Made by a program: the position numbers and the translations under genes
Shown: piece by piece, positions 37,396-48,517 of the stretch
Layout: each line of letters starts with the position of its first letter
How positions within the stretch are numbered: the stretch's first letter is position 1
Source: Epiperipatus broadwayi
Lineage: Eukaryota; Onychophora; Udeonychophora; Euonychophora; Peripatidae
Direction: 5' to 3'
Length of the DNA: 64,000 nt
Assembly (NCBI GenBank): GCA_028023455.1
Contig: JAQFVV010012477.1
Location: 4,235,365-4,299,364 of the forward strand
Notes under the pieces: generated by a model
Told to the model about the DNA's origin: nothing
Databases searched by the model: none
Seen by the model: only the letters and a program-made list of their open reading frames with translations

Positions 37396-38616
37396 TTTGG
37401 ATTAACGTTTCTTTGTTACTATTTTTTTTGCTTGTGTCACTACTTTTTTGTAAACCATATTATAAATTCTTCAATAAAATCTATTTGAAATTTATGATAA
37501 TAATAAAAACAACAACAGCAATAGTAATAAAACTAAAATGGCACAAAAATAAATTTTTTATGACTTAATACTAAGATTTTTCTAAGATGTTTTCATAAGT
37601 TTTTTAAAGTGAAGTCATACAACTTTTTTGATCAGTCTGACGTAATATATAGAAAATGATTTTATATTAACTTGTTCTGACTGTGTTTCTGTTGGTATGT
37701 CCACATATCTGAATTAACAATGAAAATAAATCTATAACTCACAATCTTACACTTCCCAAGAAAATTCCTTAACAATTGAACCAACAGAAATATTATATTT
37801 GTAGATTAAAATTTTATTAATATTAATTTCATTATTAAATTATTAAAATAAAAAAAATATATCTGATGGAAACATTACATTTGTAGAATAAAATTTTGTT
37901 ATTATTCATTTAACTCATACTTAATTAAAAAACTAATACATAAATATTTTTATATAGTAGACAATCTCATAATATTTAAATTTAGAATTTGTTTATTAGA
38001 GTGTATTTTTTATTTTCATGACTTATTAAATTATAATTTTTGTCAGATTTTTTTTGTTTGTTTTAACCATAAAGTAATATGTAAATATAACTAAAAAGTA
38101 AAAAATAAGATGTAAAGAAGAGATTTTTTAAAATATAGGTTTTATATAAATGGGAATAAATCAATCTCCCTCAAGCTATTACTTAAAAGCACAGAATGTT
38201 GAACAAAAAATAGCCTAGGGATGGATGATTTACTCACTTTGTTTACATATAATTGAGATATGTTTAATGTAAAGTTTAAAACTACTTCAGCTTTAAGCCG
38301 CCATATTGAATTTTTTAAAATACTGGCCTGAGACACAATTTTCACAATAACTTCAGTTTTAATTATGTTAGAGCAAAAACAATTATATTGCTAGAAACTA
38401 GAAACATTAAGGAAAACAATAAGCATAAAATAAATAGTGATAACTATATAAAAAATAAGAAAAAAAAGAAATTTTCACATCCAAAATAATTATTATTTTA
38501 TTGTTTGTTCATAATTTAGAAATTAACATTAACTAAAATTAAAAATACATCTTCAGTGATAATTTCTTTATATTCCTCACAAAGTTATCTTTTTAAACAT
38601 GTATAACATGTCTTAC
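37396..38616. other. AT-rich spacer, nothing recognised
   Basis: No supported feature. A 67-codon frame on the minus strand (38142-38345) has no motif and no splice context that convinces. Confidence 0.5.
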
Positions 38617-38712
38617 CTGAGTTAATCCACCACTACACAATCTCCAAAAGAATTTGGATATGACTTCTTCATTTTTATCTTGTACCCCAAATGTTCTAAA
38701 TGTCAAAGGTGT
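38617..38712 (-). CDS. Candidate internal exon, 32 codons, phase 0
   Basis: On the minus strand a pyrimidine-rich acceptor ('ttttttctttatag') is followed by 96 nt and a consensus donor (CAG|gtaagac). The exon is open only in a coding-like frame starting TPLTFRTFGVQDKNEEV and ending FFWRLCSGGLTQ. Length is a multiple of three, and both boundaries fall between codons. Composition is less AT-rich than the flanks. The candidate exon at 39.60 kb lies upstream on the same strand and ends in the same phase, so the two can be joined. I do not recognise the protein family. Confidence 0.55.
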
Positions 38713-38861
38713 CTATAAAGAAAAAAGATTCATCCTAATAAAAGATACAAAAGAAATCATCATAGCAATTGGCTTTTTATCTATTTAAAACTAGAAATTG
38801 TAGGCTACTGTCTATATCACTGATAAAATGAGTTTCATCTCTTCATTGTATATTTTTTTGT

Positions 38862-38968
38862 GTACATCAGGGATGTTTATATTCTTTATGGACACCAGTG
38901 ATGTTTGTATTCTTTATGCACACACAAGTGATGTTCATATTCTTTATGCACTGAAGTGATGCTATCTT
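38862..38968 (+). repeat. Minisatellite, ~35-bp unit, 3 copies
   Basis: 'ca(g/c)(g/a)(g/a)gtgatgtt(t/c)(a/g)tattcttt' recurs three times with a partial fourth ('gaagtgatgc'). Confidence 0.8.
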
Positions 38969-39106
38969 ATTATATTTATTATACCACATAGATATAATTT
39001 ATTTGCATATAGTGTATTTGTTAACTATAGACTTGAAAATAATGTTATGAAACATATAGCAAAACCAAGGCATGAACAAGAGTAAACAAAAACATAAACA
39101 ATAATC

Positions 39107-39495
39107 AGAATTTGATTATATGTTTGTGTATGCAATGTTTGTATACATTTGATTATTAGTTTTATAACACATTACTTGTAAACCATATTATATAAACATA
39201 ATTAATGATTTTCATAATAAATTATTATATTTTTTGAAAAACATTATTTTTATAATAGTGTAGGTAGAACGTTAGAAAATTACTATAGACATGAATTCTA
39301 AATGCAGAATTTGATTATATATTTGTGTAAGCAATGTTTGTATACATTTGATTATTAGTTTTATAACACATCACTTGTAAACCATATTATATAAACATAA
39401 TTAATGATTTTCATAATAAATTATTATACTTTTTGAAAACATTAGTGTAGGTAGAACGTTAGAAAGTTACTATAGATATGAATTCTATATGAGCA
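39107..39495 (+). repeat. Recent tandem duplication, 199-bp period
   Basis: 'tttgattata' starts at 39111 and 39310. The copies are collinear to 'gttagaaa(a/g)ttactataga', with an ~12-nt indel and few substitutions (about 95% identity by eye). It is one of the youngest duplications in the window. No coding content. Confidence 0.93.
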
Positions 39496-39596
39496 TAAAT
39501 AAATATATAACTAACACACACTAATTACAAACTAAAATTAATAAAAAAAATAATTTTATCAAAAAATTAAAAACAAAATTTAAAAATGTTACTTAC

Positions 39597-39662
39597 GATA
39601 TTATTGTAGGCCTTCTTTGTGAATAACACCGGAGAAATTTTCACTTGCAGCCTGTAGACCAT
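39597..39662 (-). CDS. Candidate exon, 22 codons, possible start codon
   Basis: The minus strand reads MVYRLQVKISPVLFTKKAY, then NNI, and ends at a consensus donor (gtaagt, 39596-39591). The ATG has A at -3 and G at +4, a good context, and an in-frame TAA lies 9 nt upstream of it. This supports a true start. Alternatively 'ggtctacag' 4 codons in is an acceptor and the exon is internal. It ends in phase 0, matching the exon at 38.6 kb. No family is recognised. The PLE and palindrome cluster begins ~280 bp away. Confidence 0.5.
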
Positions 39663-39939
39663 TTTTGTCTTTTATTGCTTAGTGATAAGTACAAAAATTA
39701 TCAAAAAAATTAAATACTGCGGTTGATTAAAACTGTTGCCAAAAATCCAAATTTCAGCCAATTTTTTTGAGGTAAAGATCATTTGAAAGCTATGATATTG
39801 AGCTTTAAAATGGCCATATTTTGATTGACATCATGCTTATACTTTTTATGTCAGTAAAGAAAGAAAACAAAACATCATCTGACAAGTTCCAGCAGCACTC
39901 TCATAGCACTCACAAAGTGCAAAAAGTATATAGCTTTTA

Positions 39940-40130
39940 TGTAAATAGCTTCTTTCATATACACTTCAATGCAAACAAATTTTCTTAAAAAACTTCTTTA
40001 TTTTTTTTACAGTTTTGACTGTATATAAACATCACTTCATATATATATATATATATGTAAAAATATACATATAAAGAAGTTTTTTAAGAAAATTTGTTTG
40101 CATTGAAGTGTATATGATATGAAAGAAGTA
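39940..40130. repeat. Palindrome with 47-bp perfect arms
   Basis: The arm at about 39957-40003 ('acttcaatgcaaacaaattt' and on to 'aaaaaacttcttta') is exactly mirrored at about 40073-40120. The match extends outward with a 5-nt indel ('cttctttcatatacac' against 'gtatatgatatgaaagaag'). The ~70-nt spacer contains a (TA)n stretch. Perfect identity over 47 bp implies recent origin or gene-conversion-like homogenisation. Confidence 0.95.
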
Positions 40131-40184
40131 TTATAAAAAATAATATATATATATGAATATATGAAGATATGTAAAAAAAGTAAA

Positions 40185-40522
40185 AGAGAAGAATAAGAAA
40201 ATATACTTCTGATAAAGAGTACAAAATTATAAAGAAACCCCTTCTCAGTTAATTTGCAATTCTTGGGAAATATCAGAGATCTTAAGAATCTACACTTATT
40301 ATAAAACAATTGGAAATTGCAGGAATATTGTTGTTTTATAAAAGCATTTAAGGCTCAAATAAATCACAAAAATGAAAAAGGTCTCAAATGCTTTTATAAA
40401 AGGACAACGTTCATGCATTTTCCAATTATTTTATAACAAGTTTAGATTCTTAAAATCTCTGACATTTTCTAAGAATGACAAATTAACTGAGAGAGGATTA
40501 TTTTCTTTTATACTTTTTAGTC
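40185..40522. repeat. Diverged palindrome, ~140-bp arms
   Basis: Left arm 40190-40345 and right arm 40385-40520 are reverse complements at about 80%. Translated outward both give related peptides: 'FRFLKSLTFSKNDKLTERG' on + and 'CRFLRSLIFPKNCKLTEKG' on -. Arms may therefore be mirror copies of a once-coding segment. The family is unknown; it directly neighbours the PLE palindrome, so an upstream PLE region is possible. Confidence 0.75.
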
Positions 40523-40791
40523 AGCTAAAAAAAATCTTTTACATCTTTTTTCTTTTGTTTTATTTCTAATTTCAATCATGCCCTCACTTAACTCTCCAAT
40601 AGTATTTGATTTGACCAGAATTAAAATCTTAATTAATATTATTTTAAAATTAATTAAAAATAATAGGAAAACATTAAAAGCCCACTTGGGGTTTTCTGAA
40701 AGGTTTGAATGTTCATATTGTTTTTGGGTTAACATATATTTGAGCACATATATATATAATATTATAAATTGATGTCTGTATTTCTTTGAAG

Positions 40792-40828
<37 letters not shown>

Positions 40829-40950
40829 CTTATAATTAAATATTAGTAAATATAGTAATCAAAAATTTTGAAAAGGACAAAAAATATAATCATCACTTAG
40901 GAGTGCTTTCAACTATCCTCATAGTCTTTGTCAACTAATTCTTTGAAAGG

Positions 40951-41685
40951 TTAACCATTCCATAATTCCATGATACTAACATTTTCTGCCTGTCTATTGA
41001 TTAAGTCTTGCTTGTATTTATATATTAGCATAGCTTCCTTTATTTTCCTTTTATTGTTATTTCTTTCAGTTTGCAATATTTTTACATTATTATAATTAAA
41101 ATTAAAACCATGTACACATGATTTATTCTGGTTGTAAGAAATAGAACTTGATACATTATTATTACCTTTGCAATTTTCTTTTGTATTTTGAACCCTTTTT
41201 AATAACAGCAAGTGCTCTTTAGTTTTTTTCTCAAATGTACATCCTGCCCCTATATATCCACTAACGCACCTACATATCCATTTATAAATGATGCAATTTT
41301 TATGTATAAATGAGGTTTTATCTTTAGAGTTATTTATTAATTTATTTAATGTAGGAGGTGCATAAAATGCAATGTCACATATATCTTTATAAATTTTCCA
41401 TATGAAATTTGCTTGTTGATTTGAAATATATAGTATTGATAGCCAAATTTTTTTATTAGTAGAAGAATCAACCTTATTAATATTTTTATTTATTTTTATA
41501 TTTATATTTCATATAAAATTTTTTAATAGTATAATAAATATGATTGTAAATATAGCTAACATTTAACAATTCATTAGAATATATTTCAATAGTTTTGCCT
41601 TTATCTGATGAATATTTACAAAGATTATCACTTCTGAATAAGAAGTACTTCAAACCTGCCATTTTATGTGACTTTGGTACTCTTG
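40951..41685 (-). pseudogene. PLE remnant: RT-adjacent linker and GIY-YIG domain, left arm
   Basis: In outward order the minus strand shows a linker ('KSHKMAGLKYFLFRSDNLCK', about 41670-41610), then after stops 'CIIYKWICRC'-like text around the first Tyr motif (about 41300), the 'EKKTKEHLLLLKRVQ' core, and an open C-terminal 86-codon frame with 'VHGFNFNYNNVKILQTERNN' and 'NKRKIKEAMLI', ending at 40951. The 'GIY' and 'YIG' positions are degraded. Reverse transcriptase motifs are not found. It is an inactive 5'-truncated copy of a PLE lineage distinct from those at 5.8, 12.5 and 47 kb. Confidence 0.75.
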
Positions 41686-42060
41686 ATTAGTAAAAATTGT
41701 ATAATTTATAAATGGATATGTAGGTGTGGTAGCAGATATATAGTGGAATCAAGATGTACACTGGAAAAAAGAACTAAAGAGCACTGGCTATTATTAAAAA
41801 GGGTTCAAAATATAAAACAAAATTGCAAAGGTAATAATAACTTATCAGCTTCCATTTTTTTATGACCATAATGAATAATGTATATATGGTTTTAATTTCA
41901 ATTATAATAATGTAAAAATATTGTAAACTGAAAGACATAACAATAAAAGGAAAATAAAGAAAGCAATGCTAATATATAAATATAAGCAAGACTTAGGATC
42001 ATGGAATTATGGGAAAGTTAACTATTCAAAGAATTAGTTGACAAAGACTACGAGAATAGT
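41686..42060 (+). pseudogene. PLE GIY-YIG remnant, right arm
   Basis: The plus strand reads 'CIIYKWICRCGSRYIVESRC', then 'EKRTKEHWLLLKRVQNIKQN', matching the left arm residue for residue. A stop falls in 'SASIFL*'. Afterwards 'YGFNFNYNNVKIL' and 'NNKRKIKKAMLIYKYKQDL' are legible in broken frame. The Y-I-V-E-S at the second motif corresponds to YIGET, so a Gly is replaced. Both arms carry independent stops, so decay followed the inversion or came from two separate insertions. Confidence 0.75.
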
Positions 42061-42622
42061 CAAAAGCTCTCCTAAGTGACGATTATATTTGTTGTCCTTT
42101 TCAAAATTTTTGATTAATGTATTTATTAATATTTAATTATAAAATTACATATATATATATATATTTCAATCTCTGTGGTCAAGTTGCAATCTTTAAATGT
42201 CCATGTATATTTATTGGACCATTAGTAAGAGTGGATTTCCACTCTTATTATTAAAAGGTGAGAGGTTGCCTTAACAACAGTGAGAAATATTGATTACTAT
42301 CTATATTGGTATGTTTAGGTGGTTACTGCTTTCTAATGTTTATATATATAAACTTTGTAGAGTATTACTTATTATTTTAGTCTATCACATTTAAAATCTT
42401 TGGTTCAAATTCAGAATGAAGTCTAACAAATTTAAGGTGGTTTATGGTCACTTAAATAGTAAAATAAAGGTAGAAATAATTATGGATTCAGTGAACATAA
42501 GAGTATGATGCATATTTCACCATTGAGGCAACATTTTAATAATCATGTTTTTATTTTACAGCCTGCAAACTGACATTCATACAATTCAATGTTAATCTGA
42601 AATTTGTATCCTTTAGTTGAAC

Positions 42623-43380
42623 AGATCTTAACCTTTTTTCCTCATATAGTCATTGATTAGGGTTTTCCCTCTCGTGTACCACTTATTTAGGTTTTCCCCT
42701 CTTGTGCATCAATTGATTAATATCTCCTCTCTTTATTAACTCTATTCATCCTTCAAAAAAGTTTTTTTTTTTTCAATTTTTTTTTAGAATTAGGTAAATA
42801 ATGAACTGACTTAAATTATAACATAATTACGTTTATTGATTTTTAATTTTTACTTTACATTTAACAATTTATTTCAATATTTTAATTAATTCAACATGGT
42901 TCTTAATAATTTTAACATAATCCTTGAGCTTATTTTATGATCCTAGTTTTTTAAATCAGGTTCAAATAAAGACAGATATAACCTCAAATCAGGAGCTGCT
43001 TAAGCTTACTGTAATATTTGTTGTAAATATAAGCATGAGAATGTTCTTTCAACCAGCTCTGGATTCATAAAAGGTGATAAATATTTTATTGCTTTATCAC
43101 TGAGTTTCTTTATACTCTTTTTTTTTACTGCTGCCAAGAAGTCAATCACATTTTTTTTTTTAAATGAGAAGAATAAAAAGTTCAATCAATTTTTATTTTT
43201 CGGAAACTGACAGTTCCTCTTTATAAACCCCAAAACTCTACAATTTTGTTTTTATGTTTTTATTTAACTCTTGTGGGTGTATGTTTATGTTTTCTGCCAT
43301 TACCAATATTATTTTTCATACCCACAAGTGGTCTGTTGTGTACCCCTAGGGGTATGCATACCACAGGTTGGCAACCGCTG
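42623..43380 (-). mobile_element. hAT transposon remnant with both termini (~758 bp)
   Basis: The minus strand begins 'cagcggttgccaacctgtgg' (43380) and ends with the complement of 'cagatcttaacctttttt' (42623). Both are CAG-initiated hAT-type ends. A run of 'gggttttccc(t)ctcgtgta' and 'ggttttcccctcttgtgc' repeats lies near the 42.6-kb end, and a transposase C-terminus is readable inside. The 8-bp flanks (tagttgaa and ctatagct) do not match, so the target duplication is lost or a border is off. Most of the transposase is deleted. Confidence 0.7.
42946..43105 (-). pseudogene. hAT transposase C-terminal dimerisation-region remnant
   Basis: Minus strand: 'SPFMNPELVERTFSC' is followed, after stops, by 'APDLRLYLSLFEPDLKN' and a stop. 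The final block matches the C-terminal 'DLRLxLTxLxPDI' motif of SCAND3/ZBED-type hAT transposases as I know it. Together with the N-terminal piece at 11.1 kb this shows that at least one such family colonised the genome. Confidence 0.6.
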
Positions 43381-43534
43381 CTATAGCTAATTAAAAAAAC
43401 ATCTTACTACCCATTCATCAATGACTTTTTTTTATTCGTCCAGTATTTAGCCAACTACGTTCTGCCACCCTTCCCAAGTAAATAAAACTAAAACATATTG
43501 AACATATACAATATTTTCAAATTCTTTTAAAAAA

Positions 43535-43885
43535 ATTTCAGTTTGCCTCTTATCTCAAACTCCATTATATCACAATAATCTAGATGTATAAAAATATCAC
43601 AAATTCTCTCTTTTTATACATCATTCACCAACAAACTTTTAATCACCAGGTGAGCTAAAAACAATTAAATGCCAGGATCTTCTTACCCGCATTGACAGAC
43701 AATATTTTTTCATTATCCAACTCTCTAAATTTTTATTAACTTTTAACATTTTAAAAATGGAAGAATGAATAATGATTGCTGCAGTAAAGTTATTTTCAAT
43801 TTTTAAAAATTTCCATTAGCGCATGTCTCAAAATCCATTATATTATAATTATCCAACAATATAAAAATTTCAGACCATTTTCAAT
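43535..43885 (+). repeat. Diverged direct repeat, ~270-bp period
   Basis: 'tctcaaactccattatatca' (43553) and 'tctcaaaatccattatatta' (43828) head collinear blocks with '(c)aataat(c)' and 'tataaaaat(a/t)tca'. Identity is around 75%. Confidence 0.55.
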
Positions 43886-46560
43886 TCGTTATGGAAATAC
43901 TTTTTTTTTTTTTAAAAAGGCAATTTTTAAAAATATTTTTCACTTTTTAATGATCAGTTTTAATGATTTACTAAATCAAATATTTATGTTTTTAATTAAA
44001 AAATGAAAGGCGTATTATAAATTATGAATAACCAAAGTTATATAAAAGTTTTCTCATTGCTTTCCAGTTAAACTCTTTTTATTGTTCCAGTTAATAGATT
44101 GATATATCAATGTAAGTCTATCCTTTGTGACCTAAATAAAACAATAAGCTTAAATAGTTAGAAATATGAATGATGCAATTAAAATCCTTCAAAACTATAT
44201 TTGATCTTTGAAATATAATATCTTTTGGTTTTCGTTTATAGCTATTTACTTAGTGAACCAATGAGCCAAATTAAATATCTGATAATTTGATAGTATGATA
44301 TTATTTTTAAATAAAATAATTTGCTTTTGAATATACAGTTGTATAAACAGAAAAAGGATAAATTAAAACAATCAATATCATATAAATGTATGTTCAGAAG
44401 CAGATGAATTTAAAACCTTTGATATTGTTATATCTATGCTTTCGGCATTTAGAATTTAAATAAAGATATTTAAAATTATTTTTATAGAGAAGTATTGATT
44501 TCAGTTATTTAAATAATTAAAACAATGAAATAACCAGAATTCTAATTAATGTAATCGTCTTGATTTAGAACTTTCTTGAGTATCTGATATATTTTCTATT
44601 TTATTTAAGTCTTTTTGTCTATTTATGCATCAATGTGTAGCCATAACTTTCGGACACTATTATAAAATTTTAAAAATAGTCCCTTTTTAATATTTATAAC
44701 ATATACTCTAGTGTTTTTTTTTAAATATATATAAAACAAAGTGTCTCTAACATTCAGGGATCTATAGCAAGGTCTTAGTTTGCTTTACGTTAGCTAGCGA
44801 TTGGTTGTCATAATTTTATTTCAAACTAATAAATGACTAATAATGATTCTAGAATAAAATAATTGCTAATGGATAAAATTAGTGATTATATATTTATTTA
44901 GCAGGAAACAATTAAATGCTTTATGCAATTAAGCATGAGGGCAGAATGTATCATTTTCCAGTTAAGTATTTTTTAAAAAAAACTCATCTCTGATTTACTG
45001 AACGAAATTGTTAAATGGTTAATCTATCATGAGAGTAATTGAACATCACATGACATACTAATAAACCTATCATATCATTATTTTTTTGTTGTGCATGGTT
45101 TAATGCAGTGATGTAGTAGTGATTTTTAGAAGCAAATATTCCTAGTTGGTTTGAAACTCAGTTCTGTTACTTCTGGTGATGCAATACCTTATGACACCCT
45201 GAGTGACAAACTATGTAATTATTATTGTTCCTCTGAGTTTTAGTTTAGTAGAAAAATGTTAAAATTAAGAGCTAAAGATCTATGAAACATTCCCCACCTC
45301 TTTCACTTTAAATACTTAAAGTATTCAATTATTTCTGTTTATTATTTAGATTTTAAAAGGTATTTAAAAATTATATTACTTGAGGTAAAGAATAAAATAA
45401 ATAGACGATTTGTACTTATAAAAATCAATGTTTTACTTATCATTGAAAGCCACACCTTATTACAATTGCATCTGTTTTTGTTTAAAACTGAGAAATTAAC
45501 ATTCTCCTGAACAATTCAGATTAACTTGGGATTTCTACTTTCTAATTAATAATAGCTAAATACCCATTTGCCAATTAATAATTAGATAACTTGTTGAATT
45601 CGTCTATGTCCTCACAACATTTTCATGGTTCCCTAGCCCTGCTTTAAAGTCCTGCTCTTAAGTACAGAGTGTGACTTCACTGACTACTCCATGCAATTAT
45701 TTTTAATTAATAAGCAGTAATTCAGTTATTTAAGAAGTTTAGAATGTGTCAAACAAAAACATGTTCAGTTATTTTACGACAGTGAAAAAAAACGATGCAT
45801 CCACATCTTAATTTATTAGCATAACACAGGTGTAAATAAATTGTGAATTAAAATATATTTTTTACTCATTTTAAACAGGTAGAAGAATTTGTTTTGTGAC
45901 TGATACTTCATTATAACAATAGACCTTATAAGTTGAATTCTATAAGTCTTACAAAATTATGTATCTTTGTTATCTTTAATAAATTGCTTCTCTACTACAT
46001 GTGTGGTGGCACTGCTGTATTTCAGCTTTAAATATATTGCTTGCAGTTATCTTAGCATTGTTTTATTGGTTTTATATTCATTTATAGTAAAAACTGAAAT
46101 AAAGTAAATATTTATTGATTAGTTCAAAAAAATCTGAAGATGTGTTCCACAGAGGAAAACTATAAATGAACGTCTAGACAGTTGCTGTCTCGTATATTAG
46201 TTGAGCTTGATTGTTGCTAACAATGAGCAAAAAAATAATACTTTTTTTTTCATAATTTATTTAAATATTTATGAATATTTTTACAAAATATTTATATAAT
46301 AATTATAAAAAAATATTCACGTTAGAGATTTTTTTAAAAATTATGTTTACTTTTAAATGCTTTTACTGAAGTTGAAAAATCTGTTTGTTTGTTTATTTGT
46401 TAACTCCTTGAGAGCAGTATAAATATTTTTTTTCTTTCAATTGAATAACAATTTTAAACATAAAAGAATTAAATGTCAATAATTGTAAACAGAAACATTA
46501 CTTACTGATTTTTTGTATATATATATTAGTGTTTTCCTGAAGATTTGTGATGATGGTGTT
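43886..46560. other. AT-rich spacer, nothing recognised
   Basis: No supported gene. A weak B-box-like 'ggtttgaaactcag' (45149) could be a tRNA-derived relic. Confidence 0.5.
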
Positions 46561-46762
46561 TTAGTTGTATTTTTATAGTGGACTATTTCCATCATATAAT
46601 ATGAGTATTGGATGTCTTTAGAAAAATTTAACTAAAAAAATTTAACTTTCTTTAAATATTCCAAATACATTCAACTGTTAGTAATAGCACACAGGTTAGT
46701 ATATGCACAAGATTTTGAGAGATATTATTCTCCCATCTTTTTCAGTTGTTGGTGGCTGGACC

Positions 46763-46845
46763 AGTAACTGTACTAGCATGGAAATTGAACCTGGACTCTT
46801 AGATCCTTGAGTATTGAATTTTAAGAAAACACTTTAACCTACTCA
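46763..46845 (-). repeat. tRNA-like segment in the PLE 3' tail, left copy
   Basis: Minus strand: A-box-like 'tggctgagtaggttaaag', an anticodon-loop-like 'ttcttaaaattc', then B-box-like 'ccaggttcaatttcc'. The order and long variable region resemble a tRNA-Leu or -Ser type. It starts about 110 nt after the PLE stop region. The same segment sits in the same place in the right copy, so it belongs to the element. Confidence 0.7.
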
Positions 46846-46879
46846 GCCATCCTGACAAAGGCAACAGTCCGTAGAAATT

Positions 46880-47805
46880 TCGTATGCTTATCTATAAGGT
46901 TTCTTCTAATTTCTCTATTTTTTCTAGAAGCAAAGTTGATTAGTAATTTCCATACATTATGTATAGTCACACTAGATTGACTTACAGGAATTTTTGCCAT
47001 TGTCAAGTGGATAGCTTCTTTAAATTTCTATTTTGTACCTTTTTTTTCTCTATCCAATATTTTAGTATTTACCCAATTGAACATATGTTCATTGATACAT
47101 ACACAATCTGCTACCTTAGGCACATCTGTTTTCTCTCTTTTAATCATTTTGTGTTTTTGCAAGAACTTTTCAATGAGGTGACTGGTCTCACCAACATATG
47201 TTCTTCCAAATTAACATGGTATTTTATAGATGCTGTTTTTTTTTTTCTGCCTTTCAAGTTTAGGCTCTGGAAAACTCTTCTGATATTATACTGATTGCAG
47301 ATTTTTCTTAATTTGTCTGCTATTTTTGGTATGTATGGGTACACTACCATGCCAAATAATACTGTTTTTTTGATGATTATATTACCTATTTAAGATATTC
47401 TTAATAGCAGTTGATGGATAACTGTTTTTCATAAGAGTTTGTTCTATACAAATCTTTTCTTTCAAATTGCTGTTTTCTGAAAAAACTTGTCATTCTCTGT
47501 TCCATGGTGATAGTATAACTCAATGTTTTATATTTCTGGTGTGATTGGATGTATAGTCTAAGAATTTTCCTGTATGTGTGGGTTTTTGGTGAACTGTAGT
47601 TTTGATTTTGTCATGAGGGAGTTTTGTCACAAGAACATCTAAGAATGCCAATTTTTGTTCTTGTTCTGATTCTATTATAAATTTAATTGAAGGGGATATA
47701 TTGATGATGTTTTTCCAGAAAGATTGTAGTAGTGCTTCATCATGTGACCATACAACAAATGTATTATCTACATATAAAGATCAGCCTTTCAAGCTATTGT
47801 GCATG
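46880..47805 (-). pseudogene. PLE reverse transcriptase end, linker and GIY-YIG, left copy
   Basis: PLEs copy RNA into DNA at a nick made by their own GIY-YIG nuclease. Here, outward on the minus strand, come the RT palm motif 'LYVDNTFVVW' (about 47795-47765, second Asp of YVDD read as Asn), 'QKLAFLDVLV' (the typical [L/P]xFLDVL), 'KPTHTGKFLDYTSNHT', then after stops the linker 'YPYIPKIADKLRKICNQ' (about 47340), and the nuclease start 'SIYKIPC' with 'GRTYVGET' (about 47230-47180), both in a shifted frame. Several frameshifts and stops inactivate it. The 5' part of RT is missing. Confidence 0.85.
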
Positions 47806-48146
47806 TGCTTTTTATGAGTATTAATAATAAATGAATAATTTCATTCCCAAGATGAGATATAGTATTTATGAAAGAATAAAATGAATCCACTTATTCTTTC
47901 CAACCCAAATGCTTATATATGGATAAATTAACACTTGTAAAAAGTGCATGCACAATATCTTGAAAGGCTGATCTTTAAATGTATTACAATTATAAACATA
48001 GCACTATATAAAATAAATGCTTATTATCTACATAGTGAAGCCAAACTTTAGGTGGAATATCAGATTAGCTTTCCAGAACCATACCACACTAAGAGAAATT
48101 CTAACATGTACAAAGCCTAAATTTGAAATGCTGAAAAGAAAAAAAT

Positions 48147-48440
48147 TGTATCTATGAAATACCATGTGAATGTGGAAGAACAAATATTAGTGAAACCAGT
48201 CATCCCATTGAAAAGTGCTTGCAAGAACACAAACTGATGATTAGAAGAGAGAAAACAGATGTCACTAAGGTAGCAGATCATGTATCTACAAATGAACATA
48301 TGTTCACTTGGAAAAATACAAAAATATTGGATACAGAAGAAAAGGTACAAAGAAGAAAATTAAAAAAAACTACTCACATGACAATGCCCAGCAATCCCAT
48401 AAATCAACTTAGTGTGACTGTACATAATGTATGGAAATGA
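48147..48440 (+). pseudogene. PLE GIY-YIG endonuclease domain, right copy, open frame
   Basis: About 97 codons stay open to the stop at 48438-48440, the longest intact PLE domain in the window. Motifs: 'CIYEIPCECGRTNISETSH' (first Tyr motif; the second motif reads N-I-S-E-T where YIGET is usual, so Tyr and Gly are lost), 'KCLQEHK' (core helix with H), 'KVADHVSTNEHMFTW' and 'KNTKILDTEEKVQRRKLKK' (conserved tail). The usual A-x-H of the metal-binding region appears as A-D-H. Likely catalytically dead because of the second-motif change. No start codon belongs to it; it is a 5'-truncated copy. Confidence 0.8.
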
Positions 48441-48517
48441 CTAATCAACTTTTCTTTTGGAAAAAAGAAAGAACTTCATAGATAATAATATAAATTTTCT
48501 ACTGACTGTTGCTTTCA

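Larger units (their letters stand above)
40780..42165. mobile_element. Head-to-head pair of PLE 3' ends (palindrome 2)
   Basis: The minus-strand copy (about 41690-40830) and plus-strand copy (about 41686-42145) meet head to head at about 41686. The right copy is the more 5'-truncated. Both 3' tails are clearly homologous ('aaagaattagttgacaaaga', then 'tcctaagtga') and both end in (TA)n: 40794-40826 on the left, ~42148-42163 on the right. This suggests that (TA)n is part of the 3' end or the preferred target. Confidence 0.85.

Noticed and set aside
40037-40309. 90-codon minus frame as a gene
   Set aside because: Its second half translates (TA)n and the 47-bp palindrome; only the first ~25 codons are meaningful, as part of the diverged palindrome.
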